Assembly: GCA_910579295.1 (NCBI GenBank)
Contig: CAJTTC010000001.1
Span: forward strand, 62,001-126,000
DNA from: an uncultured Christensenella sp.
GTDB taxonomy: Bacteria > Bacillota_A > Clostridia > Christensenellales > Borkfalkiaceae
Direction of reading: 5' to 3'
Length of the DNA: 64,000 nucleotides
How positions within the stretch are numbered: the stretch's first letter is position 1; each line of letters begins with the position of its first letter. Made by a program: the position numbers and the translations under genes. The notes below the pieces were generated by a model that saw nothing but the letters and a program-made list of their open reading frames with translations, was not told the DNA's origin and did no database searches. Shown one piece after another: positions 1-8,776 of this stretch.

Positions 1-1029
1 ATATTTTCTAAGTTAGTGGGTAAAAACGAGCCCTTGTACGGCAAGTTTGAACACCCCATTAAGGCACTTATCCAGAACGAAAGCAACGCTCTGGAAAAGA
101 AAAAGACGCTCCTCGATGTCCTTTTCAATGTCGAAAAATCCAACCGCTATGCGGAAACGACGATGGGGCAGACCGACTTTGATACTTTCCAGAGCGTTAA
201 AGAGGGCGCAGGGGCGGAGAACGACAGCATTGAGCTGGCGTTCAAAAAGACGATTGAGCATATCCCGTTTATGAAAGAGTTTACCATCACAAAGGAAATG
301 GCAGACGACTCGAAAATGGGCTTGGGTGCCAATGTCAAGGCTAAGCCTAAGGGCTTTGTCCGTGCGTACTACAAAACCCGTACTAAGCTCGCTGCGTGGG
401 CTTTGGCACACGCTACCGAAACGGGCGGCAAGTTTAATAAGGCGTATGTTGACCTTACTACGGGCGACGGTAAACCCGTATTCCACTCGGCGCACCCTTA
501 CTCGCAGGAAAAGTTTAAGGGCAAGACTCAGAGCAATTTCTATTTCAAGAGCGGCATTTGCGCCACCACGACGGCGTTTGAAAAAGCACTCGGACAGCTC
601 GCAAACAAAATGCGCAACTACAAGGACGAGAACGGCGAGACGATGGAATATGTGCCCGACACTATCATATTGCCTTGCAACCGCCCCGACCTTGAACAGA
701 TTGTCAAAAAGGTTGTCGGCTCCGAAAGAACAACGGGCACGGACTACAACGACATCAACACTCAGTACGGGAATTGGACTATCGTCATTTTATCGGGCTG
801 GGAAACTACGGACGACAGGTTTATGCTGATGTCGTCGGAGGCAAACGAGCAGCTTTTGGGCTCTATGTTCTATAACCGTGTAACTCTCGACATCAGGAGC
901 TACATCGACGAACATACCCGTAACAACATCTGGAACGGTTACTGCCGTTTCGGTATCGGTTTCACGACTTGGAAACACCTGCTCCTTGCTGTGGACGGAG
1001 CGACCTGCACGGGCGCGACGGCTCTTTAA
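1..1029 (+). CDS. Phage major capsid protein, 5'-truncated by window edge
   Basis: The frame is open to the left edge, so the gene is probably partial; GTG at 16 is a possible but weak internal start. About 340 residues are visible. The layout (N-terminal helical part, FHSAHP motif near the middle, C-terminal segment with FYNRVTLDIRSYIDEH leading to a conserved terminal strand) resembles HK97-fold major head proteins of the Mu gpT-like group. Position supports this: a strong terminator follows directly, as is common after highly expressed capsid genes, and virion genes follow. The family call is from pattern recognition only; a minor head protein is the alternative. Confidence 0.65.
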   Translation: MFSKLVGKNEPLYGKFEHPIKALIQNESNALEKKKTLLDVLFNVEKSNRYAETTMGQTDFDTFQSVKEGAGAENDSIELAFKKTIEHIPFMKEFTITKEMADDSKMGLGANVKAKPKGFVRAYYKTRTKLAAWALAHATETGGKFNKAYVDLTTGDGKPVFHSAHPYSQEKFKGKTQSNFYFKSGICATTTAFEKALGQLANKMRNYKDENGETMEYVPDTIILPCNRPDLEQIVKKVVGSERTTGTDYNDINTQYGNWTIVILSGWETTDDRFMLMSSEANEQLLGSMFYNRVTLDIRSYIDEHTRNNIWNGYCRFGIGFTTWKHLLLAVDGATCTGATAL

Positions 1030-1037
1030 TTTCGATA

Positions 1038-1072
1038 AAAACGCCCCGTCAAAAATACTTACGGGGCGTTTT
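1038..1072 (+). terminator. Rho-independent-like terminator after capsid gene
   Basis: A 12-bp perfect stem (AAAACGCCCCGT pairing with ACGGGGCGTTTT) with an 11-nt loop begins 9 nt after the capsid stop codon. It probably limits read-through so that capsid mRNA exceeds the downstream tail transcripts. Confidence 0.8.
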
Positions 1073-1083
1073 GACTCTGGACG

Positions 1084-1108
1084 GGCTTGCGGTTATGAGA
1101 CGCAAGCC
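1084..1108 (+). other. Second hairpin in capsid-connector gap
   Basis: An 8-bp perfect stem (GGCTTGCG / CGCAAGCC) with a 9-nt loop lies between the terminator and the next gene's ribosome binding site (AAGGAGG at about 1131). There is no T-tract. It could be an mRNA-stabilising 5' hairpin or processing site for the tail-gene transcript. Confidence 0.4.
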
Positions 1109-1144
1109 TTGTCCTGAGGTTTATTCTCAAAAGGAGGTTTTGCT

Positions 1145-2071
1145 ATGACAATCAAAGAATTGTACGACTCTGTGGCGGAGCTCGGTTTTGAAACGGAGCT
1201 TGAAAGCGAGAGGTTAAACGGTTTTATCCTTGCAGCGAACAGAGCCATTGTGCAGATTAACCGCATAAGACCAGCTACCTCTATCTATAAACTCAATCAT
1301 TTTCCGCTTGTAAATAAGCTGAGCGAAAGCACTTACGAGCCTGTATGTAAAGACGACGAGGCTCTTATTTTTTCTACCGATGGCGCAAAAAGCTACTTTT
1401 TTGAGTGTAACGGCAACGGTATAGCAACTATCGAAAAAAGCACTGACTTTGGGGAGACTTGGGAGACGCTTGCAGCGGTTGAGCTTGTTTCCGAAAAAGG
1501 TCAGTTTGAAAAATACAGAGGTTTGATACTCGACGGGGATAAGCCGTATCTTGGCTTAGTCCGTATCAAATTTTCAGGGGATTATATTTATTGGGTGCAA
1601 AATGTGGCTATGTATGGGAGCCTGCTGTCGGCAGACCCTGAGAGCGTTCCTGCGTTCAGTAAATACATCTCCTATGATATTGCCAGCCTCACAGACGATT
1701 TTGTGTCGTTTGTGTGTCCTCCGATTACGGACGCACAGAGGGATAAGGGCTTTATCTTGAATACCGACTACTTTGTAGAGGGTGCAAGTAAAATCCTTAT
1801 CCCTGCGTCCATTAAAGGCGTTTACGATGTGGTGTATAACAGACGAAATAAACAGCTCTCGTTAAACGACGATATGGAGGAGACTAATATTGACCTTGAC
1901 AGCGAGCTTTGCTGTTTAATGCCTAATCTCGTTGCAAGCTATATCTGGGCGGACGACGAGCCGACAAAGGCTGAGTATTACCTGACGCTCTATAACGCTC
2001 AGGTTGCGGAAATTATGGCGAGAGAAAAGAACTTAAAGCCTGTCGTTTACCGCAATAAAACGGGGTGGTAG
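1145..2071 (+). CDS. Putative phage head-tail connector/adaptor protein
   Basis: 308 residues, ATG preceded by a strong AAGGAGG site. No family is recognised with certainty. The N-terminal third is a short helical segment (KELYDSVAELGF...), the middle is beta-rich, and the C-terminus is helical with a pattern (MPNLVASYIWADDEP, then a tyrosine-rich helix) seen in adaptor-type proteins that dock on portals. Its position between capsid and a large virion protein fits a connector. It overlaps the upstream edge of the next gene's translation-initiation region. A structural beta-propeller-type protein cannot be excluded. Confidence 0.45.
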   Translation: MTIKELYDSVAELGFETELESERLNGFILAANRAIVQINRIRPATSIYKLNHFPLVNKLSESTYEPVCKDDEALIFSTDGAKSYFFECNGNGIATIEKSTDFGETWETLAAVELVSEKGQFEKYRGLILDGDKPYLGLVRIKFSGDYIYWVQNVAMYGSLLSADPESVPAFSKYISYDIASLTDDFVSFVCPPITDAQRDKGFILNTDYFVEGASKILIPASIKGVYDVVYNRRNKQLSLNDDMEETNIDLDSELCCLMPNLVASYIWADDEPTKAEYYLTLYNAQVAEIMAREKNLKPVVYRNKTGW

Positions 2072-2073
2072 GT

Positions 2074-4719
2074 ATGGGCGTTTTAAGTAAAGCTGTAACC
2101 GAATACAGCAGGCACTACGGGAATTTTAAGGGCGTTGATTTTTCTAACGACCATACGCAGGTACACGCCTCACGCCTCGCTTATCTCGTCAATATGTACA
2201 AGGATTATAAGAGCGGACAGGGCGAGGCTCTGGAAACGATGGCAGGGTACAGGCGCAGGGCGGATTTCTCGCAGACGATTACCGTAAATTCAAGCGGTAT
2301 AGCTACCGCAACAGAGGTTACGGAGCCTAACCGTGAGATTTACGGTATTTTTTATTTCAAATCAAAGCTGGCTAACGGCGCAGAGCGTGTTGTTGTGCAT
2401 AGCGGCAAAAAACTCTACCTGTGGCACGATTACCCGTATTCGATAAATATACCGACGACTAAGGCTGTTTCCGCTCCTGAGCCCACTCAAAGCAACGAGG
2501 TGGGCGGCGTTACGCTCTACACTTACAACATCAACCTTGCTTTTAAGTGCGAGGGGATAATAAGCGTAAAATTACAATCTGGCTCGAATATTACGGGCGT
2601 TTCGTCTTTCAATAAGACTACCAAAATATTGTCGATTACGAGCTCTGAGGTGGGAGAGGGAGACATTTTAGAGGTTGAGTATTACGAGGGCATAACGACC
2701 AGCGCAGACCTGCTTTATTCGACTATGAACGAGCACAGGAGCGAGTATTTTATATTTAATAATTTGCTCTATATCATAGACGGTAAAAACTATCTCGTGT
2801 ACGACGGAGAGGAGATTATGCCCGTCGTAAATTACGGCGATAAGCACCCTGTTTATGTGCCTACTACCTACATAAATATTGTGCCGTCTGGCGAAAACGC
2901 CGACGCTGGCAAGGAGCACGAACAGAGGAATATTTTAACGCCGAGATTTAAGCACACATTTGTTGCTGACGGTACCACGAAAACCTTTTATATGAACGAG
3001 AATAATCTTGATTCTGTCGTCTCTGTAAAGGTTTACGGTACGACCTTAGCCGCCTCCGCATATACGGTGGATTTGGTAAACGGCAAAATCACGCTAAATA
3101 CGGCTCCTACAAAGCCTGAGGAGACGACGAGGACAGGCGGCTCAAAGTATGAGCAGGGCTACGCTGGCGTGGAAATAACAGCCTCTAAGACGCTTAAAAC
3201 CATAGACGGCGTTACGGTCAATATGGACGATATTGCGGAGCTCATAACGAAATGTACGCTCTGCACGACTTATGACGGCAGGGTATTCTGTACGGGAAAT
3301 CCCGACTACCATAACTATGTCTTTTTCTGCGGCAGGAATAACACGGGCTATGCTGACCCGTCGTATTTCGGTATTTTGAACTATATGCAGGACGGTGTAG
3401 GTATGTCGCCTATCACGGGTATAATGTGCGTTTCCGATACGCTGATGGTGCTCAAAAGCGATACGCAGCAGGATAGCGCAATTTATTTCCATACGGCTAC
3501 GGACAGTAATATACACCTTATGCCTCGCATTTACCCGTCCGTACAGGGGCTGTCTGGGCTTGGCTGTATGGGAGCCTGTTGCAATTTCCTTGACGACCCT
3601 ATATTTATTTCTCGTCTCGGCGTAGAGGGAGTAGGACAGTTAAAAATTGCCTCTGAGCGTTCCAACGAACACCGCAGCAGGTTGATTGATACAAAGCTCG
3701 TAAACACGGATTTGTCTCAGGTATGCCTTGAAGAGTGGGGCGGCTATCTCTGCGTGTTGACTGACGGTAAGATATTCCTTGCGGACAGCAGGCAACGCTA
3801 TCAGGACGAAACGGGAGCTATGCAATATGAGTGGTATTACCTTGAAAACATAGGTACTTGGGATAAGCAATACAGGGAGTATAAATACGCCAGCGTATTG
3901 CCTGAGGAGCTTGTGGGAGCAAAGGTCGAATACGACGGCGCAGAGTACGAGCTTGAACTTGCAACGAGCGTGAACACGGTAAACGACGAGCCTAAAAATC
4001 TCTGCGGCGAAATCGTAAACGAGCCAGACCTCAACGGGAATACGGACATTACCGTTTATTCAAAGCCCGTAACGGTACATATCGGGGAGACGGACTACAC
4101 TGTGGGCGTTTCTTATGTCATTTACACCGTAAAGGACGATTCGGGCGAGGTGGTTGAGCGACACGCTTATTTGTGCGAGACGAAAGGCAATTTTACGGGC
4201 GGCAAATTTAGAAAAGCCGTCGTACTGCGCTCTTTCAGCGATAATCTGTTTTTCGGGTGTGAAAACGGTATTGTGTGCTCGTTTAACTTTGACCTAAGAG
4301 GCGAGGACGGCGAACTGCCGACAACGACATACAGCTACGACAATAGGATTATTGTTTGCGGCTGCGCTACGGTAATGGATAATTGCGGAATACCGCATTT
4401 GACAAAGACGACGATTAAGCGTTCTACCGTAATAAAAACTAAATCTTTCAAAAACAGCTCGGCAAAAGTAAAGGTACGGACGAACAAAAAGCCTTATGTG
4501 CAGATTGCGAGAATAAACAACGCCATTTTCTCGTTTGAGGACTTGGATTTTTCCGACCTGACTTTTAACACGACAGAGCAGAGCCTGTTTGCGATAAAGG
4601 AGAAAGAGAAACAGTGGGTAGAAAAACAATACTACCTGTTTTCGGACGAATACCTTAAACCGTTTGCGCTGTTCTCAATTTCATATCGTTATCGTGTTGC
4701 AGGACGCTATAAGGGCTAA
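2074..4719 (+). CDS. Large phage virion protein (tail hub/nozzle-like)
   Basis: 881 residues. ATG at 2074 is chosen over GTG 2065 because a GGGGTGG site sits 5 nt before it; the start lies 2 nt after the upstream stop. The N-terminus (GVDFSNDHTQVHASRLAYLV, then METMAGYRR-like text) has the 'parameters for a nominal mesh of tail proteins' look of phage stabilisation/tail-nozzle proteins, and the remainder is beta-rich without membrane segments or signal peptide. Such proteins close the head or form the nozzle of podoviruses, which fits the absence of tape-measure and sheath genes. Function is inferred from context and composition, not a firm family match. Confidence 0.5.
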   Translation: MGVLSKAVTEYSRHYGNFKGVDFSNDHTQVHASRLAYLVNMYKDYKSGQGEALETMAGYRRRADFSQTITVNSSGIATATEVTEPNREIYGIFYFKSKLANGAERVVVHSGKKLYLWHDYPYSINIPTTKAVSAPEPTQSNEVGGVTLYTYNINLAFKCEGIISVKLQSGSNITGVSSFNKTTKILSITSSEVGEGDILEVEYYEGITTSADLLYSTMNEHRSEYFIFNNLLYIIDGKNYLVYDGEEIMPVVNYGDKHPVYVPTTYINIVPSGENADAGKEHEQRNILTPRFKHTFVADGTTKTFYMNENNLDSVVSVKVYGTTLAASAYTVDLVNGKITLNTAPTKPEETTRTGGSKYEQGYAGVEITASKTLKTIDGVTVNMDDIAELITKCTLCTTYDGRVFCTGNPDYHNYVFFCGRNNTGYADPSYFGILNYMQDGVGMSPITGIMCVSDTLMVLKSDTQQDSAIYFHTATDSNIHLMPRIYPSVQGLSGLGCMGACCNFLDDPIFISRLGVEGVGQLKIASERSNEHRSRLIDTKLVNTDLSQVCLEEWGGYLCVLTDGKIFLADSRQRYQDETGAMQYEWYYLENIGTWDKQYREYKYASVLPEELVGAKVEYDGAEYELELATSVNTVNDEPKNLCGEIVNEPDLNGNTDITVYSKPVTVHIGETDYTVGVSYVIYTVKDDSGEVVERHAYLCETKGNFTGGKFRKAVVLRSFSDNLFFGCENGIVCSFNFDLRGEDGELPTTTYSYDNRIIVCGCATVMDNCGIPHLTKTTIKRSTVIKTKSFKNSSAKVKVRTNKKPYVQIARINNAIFSFEDLDFSDLTFNTTEQSLFAIKEKEKQWVEKQYYLFSDEYLKPFALFSISYRYRVAGRYKG

Positions 4720-4730
4720 GGAGGCAGACT

Positions 4731-6317
4731 GTGAAAAAATTAAGCAACATCACAAACGAGCAAATAAAAGAGAGAGGTGTACAGGCATTAGCCGACAGAC
4801 CTAACGCCGCCTCGCAGTACGGACAGAGTGGACTTACGGCGGCTCAATTAAAGCTCTGGTTTGACAAGCTCGCTACTTTCCTTGCAGGCAAGATTAACGA
4901 GCTGCAAAACGCTATTTCGGGAAAAGACGCAGGCGAATATATCAGGTTAAAGCTGGACGCATACGGCGTTGATAACCTCGACGCTCTGGTTACGGCGTTT
5001 CTGAACGGCAATTTTGCAAAGGATATACTCAAAGTTTATCCGTCCGTAAGTGCGACGCAGGCAGTGGCATTGCAGACGCTCTTAAACAATACGGCTCTTG
5101 CTATAAGCCAACACGCCGAAAAACTTGACGCACTCGATACAAATAAGCTCAACAAAGTAACGGCGACCAACACATACAGACGGGCGTACATCATAACGCC
5201 TGAGGGCGAGCAGAGCGTCATAATCGTGTCTGAGAGCCCTGCTGAGGGGCGTGTGCCTGTTTACACGACGAGCGGCAGGTTGAACGCCGCAGACCCCGTT
5301 GTGGACGGGCAGGCGGCGACTAAGCGTTATACGGACACTCAGGATAAAAAGCTGGCTTGCGCCATCGACGCAGAGATAGACCCGACCAACTATGTTGTAA
5401 CGATAAAGCTCAAAAACAGTCTCGGTCAACAGCTTAGCCAGACGCAGTTTGACTTACCGCTTGAATCGGTGGTAGTGAGCGGCAGGTATGACGACGAAAA
5501 CAAAAAGGTTGTACTGACGCTCGAAAACGACGAGGAAATTTCTTTTAGTATTGCAGACCTCATAGACGGGCTCGTGAGCTCCGCAAAGCATAACGCCGAC
5601 ATCGGTCAGGCTAACGAGCGCATAAACGCCACAAACGCCGACCTTAACGATTTTAAGGACTATGTGGAACAGCACAAGGTTTTCTCAGGGTCAGCGATGT
5701 ACGCTGAGGAGGCGGAGGCGGCGAGAGGATATATCGGCGGCGGTAAAATCGACAGGCAATTCCGTAAGCTGTTTGCAGGCGGCGGATTAACGCTTAGCGT
5801 AACAGTGGATAGCGACTATAAGCTGACGGTTGCACTCAAAAATCAAAAAGGCGAAACGGTAAGCAGCGGTATGGTTGACCTGCCGATTGAAAGCCTTATT
5901 ACAAACGCCTCATACGCAAATAAAATCCTTACGCTCGTTTTCCAGAGCGGCGAGACGCTGAATATCAATATTTCCGATATTGTAAGCGGCTTGGTGCCCG
6001 AAACGAGAAAGGTAAACGGTAAGCCTCTGACAGCGGATATAACGCTTACGGCAAGCGATGTGGACGCATACGCAAAGAGCGAGACATATACAAAGACGCA
6101 GACGGGAAATGCGATAAGCGCAGCCGTTGAGGACGCTAAAACGGTGCTTAGGTTAGAGATGGCGGAAATAGACGGCGGAGGTGGCGGCTCCGATGGCTCG
6201 ACTGAGGCATTTTACGCTATGGAGGCGGAGAAAGCTCACGGCTATACTAAGGGCGGAGCTATTGACAAAAAATTTACGGAGATTTTGAGGCGTTTAAGTG
6301 CGCTTGAAAATAATTAA
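4731..6317 (+). CDS. Phage tail fibre / baseplate appendage protein
   Basis: 528 residues. The N-terminus (residues 1-70) is helical with a GQSGLTAAQLKLWFDKLA motif often found at the attachment end of fibres. Two homologous beta-rich domains follow at about 221-282 and 363-422 (both contain DLP-ES-(V/I) and an I-DL/I-GLV ending), and each is followed by a short shared segment (324-344 and 495-515, core GYxxGGxIDxxF). The motif NGKPLTADITLTASDVDAY at about 429-447 is typical of fibre shafts. A Gly-rich linker (about 481-488) precedes the last copy. The gene directly precedes the diversified tip gene and probably forms the shaft carrying it. Confidence 0.75.
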   Translation: MKKLSNITNEQIKERGVQALADRPNAASQYGQSGLTAAQLKLWFDKLATFLAGKINELQNAISGKDAGEYIRLKLDAYGVDNLDALVTAFLNGNFAKDILKVYPSVSATQAVALQTLLNNTALAISQHAEKLDALDTNKLNKVTATNTYRRAYIITPEGEQSVIIVSESPAEGRVPVYTTSGRLNAADPVVDGQAATKRYTDTQDKKLACAIDAEIDPTNYVVTIKLKNSLGQQLSQTQFDLPLESVVVSGRYDDENKKVVLTLENDEEISFSIADLIDGLVSSAKHNADIGQANERINATNADLNDFKDYVEQHKVFSGSAMYAEEAEAARGYIGGGKIDRQFRKLFAGGGLTLSVTVDSDYKLTVALKNQKGETVSSGMVDLPIESLITNASYANKILTLVFQSGETLNINISDIVSGLVPETRKVNGKPLTADITLTASDVDAYAKSETYTKTQTGNAISAAVEDAKTVLRLEMAEIDGGGGGSDGSTEAFYAMEAEKAHGYTKGGAIDKKFTEILRRLSALENN

Positions 6318-6331
6318 CAGGAGGACTTTTT

Positions 6332-7378
6332 ATGGTATCAGAAAAGAGCAAAATTTACGGCGTGGATAATGTAGGGCAGTCTGCGCCGACGCTTACGAGA
6401 ACGGACAGCGCAATAGGTCGCACCGTAACCGTTGGCGCAAGCGAGATTAAGAGCGATTTTGACCGTTGCTATCCGTGGAGCGATATGCACGAGGTCGTTG
6501 ACGACAGCGGAAATGTGTTTATCAGGATTCCTAAGTTTTACAGCAGAATCACTAAGAACGCAAACGGCACCTACAAACATCAGCTTTCGGGCTATCGTTA
6601 CGAGGGATTTACTACGCTGTTTGTTGACGGCAAGGGCAACGAAATCGACTATGTGCTTGTCGGTAAATACGAGGCGAGCGGAACGAGCGCAAAAGCTGAG
6701 TCTAAGAGCGGTAAGACCTGCCTCGTAAATGTAACCCTGCCTCAAATGCGGACAGCTTGCAAGGCGAACGGCGAGGGCTACCAGCAGTACGATTTCCTGA
6801 TTGACGCAATTATCAAGGAGCTGTTTTTAATTGAAATGGCTACCACAAATTCGCAGTCAATTATGTACGGCTATTTGAACGGAAACAGTGCGGCGGTGCA
6901 GACGGGGAGAACAGACGGGGTTAAAACCGCCTCAGGCTCCGAAATAAGCAATACGGACGGTAAGCACGCTTGCAAATACAGGGGAATTGAGAATCCGTGG
7001 GGCAATGTCTGGAAATGGTGCGACGGTATCACTTTCTCGGACGAAAAAGTTTATATCTGCCTTGACCCTACGCATTATGTCAGCGAGGACACGAATCCGC
7101 CGTATATCTATATGGGCGACAGACCGCTTGATGGAAATTGGATTAAAGGCATTGATTACTTTGATAAATTTCCTCTGCTCGGTTACATCAGCTCCGTGTC
7201 TGGGGGTAGCGATAGTACATACTACTGTGATTATAGCTGGTCGGAGGGCACGGTGCTGCTTGTCGGCGGTCGTTGGGACTATGGTCTCAATGGTGGGCTC
7301 TGGTGTTGGAGCGGTGGCGATGACGCTGGTGTCTCGGGCTCGGTCATCGGTGGTCGCCTTTGCTATAAACCTCTTTAA
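6332..7378 (+). CDS. DGR-diversified tip/receptor-binding protein (C-type lectin-like)
   Basis: 348 residues, ATG after AGGAGG. The C-terminal half resembles the formylglycine-generating-enzyme/C-type-lectin fold used by DGR target proteins: GIENPWGNVWKWCDG (about 217-231) and a terminal stretch rich in G, W, S and N ending at the stop codon. The last 111 bp are the variable repeat. Comparing with the template, codons 310, 314, 316, 317, 325, 327, 329, 330, 334, 338 and 343 differ at template adenines; codon 320 (AAT) is unchanged. The rest of the VR scaffold (Trp 315, 324 and 326, Gly 312, 313, 340 and 341) comes from adenine-free codons and is invariant by design. By analogy with Mtd of phage BPP-1 it should sit at the fibre tip and bind host surface ligands. 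Confidence 0.9.
   Translation: MVSEKSKIYGVDNVGQSAPTLTRTDSAIGRTVTVGASEIKSDFDRCYPWSDMHEVVDDSGNVFIRIPKFYSRITKNANGTYKHQLSGYRYEGFTTLFVDGKGNEIDYVLVGKYEASGTSAKAESKSGKTCLVNVTLPQMRTACKANGEGYQQYDFLIDAIIKELFLIEMATTNSQSIMYGYLNGNSAAVQTGRTDGVKTASGSEISNTDGKHACKYRGIENPWGNVWKWCDGITFSDEKVYICLDPTHYVSEDTNPPYIYMGDRPLDGNWIKGIDYFDKFPLLGYISSVSGGSDSTYYCDYSWSEGTVLLVGGRWDYGLNGGLWCWSGGDDAGVSGSVIGGRLCYKPL
7251..7361 (+). repeat. DGR variable repeat (VR)
   Basis: Aligns without gaps to 7451-7561 at an offset of exactly 200 bp. I count 18 mismatches; 16 are at template adenines (replaced by G nine times, T four, C three). The two others are template G7523 (A in VR) and C7537 (G in VR). The 3' part contains an invariant GC-rich block (CATCGGTGGTCGC, 7345-7357), a plausible initiation-of-mutagenic-homing site. 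Homology ends 17 nt before the end of the stop codon. Confidence 0.97.
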
Positions 7379-7388
7379 GAGAGGGATT

Positions 7389-7414
7389 GCTAAGGGGGAA
7401 ACCTCCCCCTTAGC
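7389..7414 (+). other. Perfect hairpin/cruciform downstream of VR
   Basis: An 11-bp perfect stem (GCTAAGGGGGA / TCCCCCTTAGC) with a 4-nt loop AACC starts 27 nt after the VR and 10 nt after the target gene stop. In characterised DGRs a short hairpin or cruciform just downstream of the VR enhances target recognition for retrohoming, with a 4-nt loop. It may also act as a transcription terminator, but the following sequence GTATATTTT is a poor T-tract, favouring the DGR role. Confidence 0.8.
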
Positions 7415-7450
7415 GTATATTTTACTGTAACAAAAGGGTAGTGTGTGCAG

Positions 7451-7561
7451 CGGTGCTGAATGTCGGCGGTAATTGGAACAATGGTCTCAATGGTGGGCTC
7501 TGGTATTGGAACGGTAACAATGGCGCTGGTAACTCGCGCTCGAACATCGGTGGTCGCATTT
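7451..7561 (+). repeat. DGR template repeat (TR)
   Basis: 111 bp with 23 adenines, of which 16 are changed in the VR. Read in the target's frame it contains a run of AAY codons (AAT/AAC), the classic template codon that can be randomised to many residues without creating stops. A short open frame across it is only a reflection of the VR coding sequence, not a gene. The 117-nt spacer to the RT start (7562-7678) contains a small GCC/GGC hairpin and would be the part of the template RNA used for RT binding or priming. Confidence 0.97.
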
Positions 7562-7678
7562 TAATCTTTACTTGGTCTATGGAACACGCACAATCCTTGC
7601 CTCTTGGCAAAAAACACTTCGATAAGAGGGCGGCTTAGTAGGTTAAATCTCGAAACGCCGTGAGAAGATTAAAAGGTT

Positions 7679-8776
7679 ATGAAACGGGTAGGTTATCTAT
7701 ACGAAAAGATGTTAAATCTTGACCTCATAAAGCTGGCGATACATAAAGCCGCTCAGGGCAAGACTACAAAAGACTATATTGCAGTAGTCCTTAACGATAT
7801 TGAAACCTACGCACAGAATATAAAGACTATGCTTGAAACGGGCGATGTGATATTGAGCCCTAACAAGCAAATCCCTCTATATGACCGCTCCTGCGAAAAG
7901 ACGAGGATAATAACGGTACCAAAATTTTATCCCGACCAGATTATACATTGGGTGGTTATGCTCGTTGTGGAGCCCGTCATAACGAAAGGTATGTACCGAT
8001 ATTCCTGCGGTAGCGTACCGAGCAGGGGCGGTATGGAGGCAAAACGCTTTATAGAGCGTGTTATCAAGCAGGGCAAGGCTCGCTATGTCGCTAAGCTGGA
8101 TATATCAAAGTTTTTTAACAATGTAAAGCCAGCAATCCTGATGTCGCTTTTCAGGCGCAAAATCAAAGACGAGAAATTTCTACGGTTGATAGAGAAAGTG
8201 TTGGAGAACGGCGGCGACTGCCTCCCGATAGGATATTACACCTCTCAATGGTTTAGCAATTTCTATTTAGAGAGATTCGACCATTTTGTGAAAGAGCAGT
8301 TAAAGGTGCAGGATTACATAAGGTTTGTTGACGATATGGTGTTATTCGGCACAAACAAACGAAAGCTCCGCAGGGCTGTTGAGGCAATGAACGAGTACCT
8401 GAAAACAAATCTCGGCTTAAAGCTGAAAGATAATTACCAGATATGGAAAATTCACAGCCGCCCGATAGACTTTGTGGGATTTCGTTTTTACAAGAACAAA
8501 ACACTGCTCAGAAAGAAAATCTATTTCAGGTTATGCCGCCGCCTGAGAAATGTCAAAAAGGCGAACCACATAACCGTCAAGCAAGCTCAGGGGCTGTTAT
8601 CGCTTACGGGCTGGCTAACTCACATTAACGGCTTAAAATTCTACAAGGAGCGAATTTACCCGATTGCTCCAAAGTGGAAATTAAAAAGCATAGTAAGTAA
8701 ACACTCAAAAAAATTAAACGGAGGTATCAACGATGGCAAGGGTATTCAGCAAAGAAAAGTGGCTGCAATCGGCTAA
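7679..8776 (+). CDS. DGR reverse transcriptase
   Basis: 365 residues. Start ATG follows AAAAGG. RT motifs are in order: an R-I-I-T-V-P core near residues 76-81, a catalytic Asp in AKLDISKFF (about 140), the DGR-lineage motif IGYYTSQWFSN (about 185-195; compare IGxxxSQ in bacterial RTs of this clade), and the active-site pair in RFVDDM (about 218-223). The more usual tyrosine of YxDD is phenylalanine here. The C-terminal basic thumb (KKIYFRLCRRLRNVKKAN) follows. Length fits DGR RTs (300-400). It reads 44 nt into the next gene. It should copy TR RNA with adenine-specific errors. Confidence 0.95.
   Translation: MKRVGYLYEKMLNLDLIKLAIHKAAQGKTTKDYIAVVLNDIETYAQNIKTMLETGDVILSPNKQIPLYDRSCEKTRIITVPKFYPDQIIHWVVMLVVEPVITKGMYRYSCGSVPSRGGMEAKRFIERVIKQGKARYVAKLDISKFFNNVKPAILMSLFRRKIKDEKFLRLIEKVLENGGDCLPIGYYTSQWFSNFYLERFDHFVKEQLKVQDYIRFVDDMVLFGTNKRKLRRAVEAMNEYLKTNLGLKLKDNYQIWKIHSRPIDFVGFRFYKNKTLLRKKIYFRLCRRLRNVKKANHITVKQAQGLLSLTGWLTHINGLKFYKERIYPIAPKWKLKSIVSKHSKKLNGGINDGKGIQQRKVAAIG

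Larger units (their letters stand above)
6332..8776 (+). mobile_element. Diversity-generating retroelement cassette
   Basis: Order is target gene with VR at its 3' end (7251-7361), hairpin (7389-7414), TR (7451-7561), 117-nt spacer, reverse transcriptase (7679-8776). This matches the established DGR plan in which RNA from the TR is copied by an error-prone RT that misreads adenines and the cDNA replaces the VR. No gene for the usual accessory protein Avd is visible between VR and RT or just after the RT; it might lie left of the window or be replaced by one of the small genes after the RT. Confidence 0.95.

Noticed and set aside
7441..7638. A 65-codon open frame across the template repeat
   Set aside because: It only mirrors the VR coding frame plus spacer; no ribosome binding site, and template function explains it.
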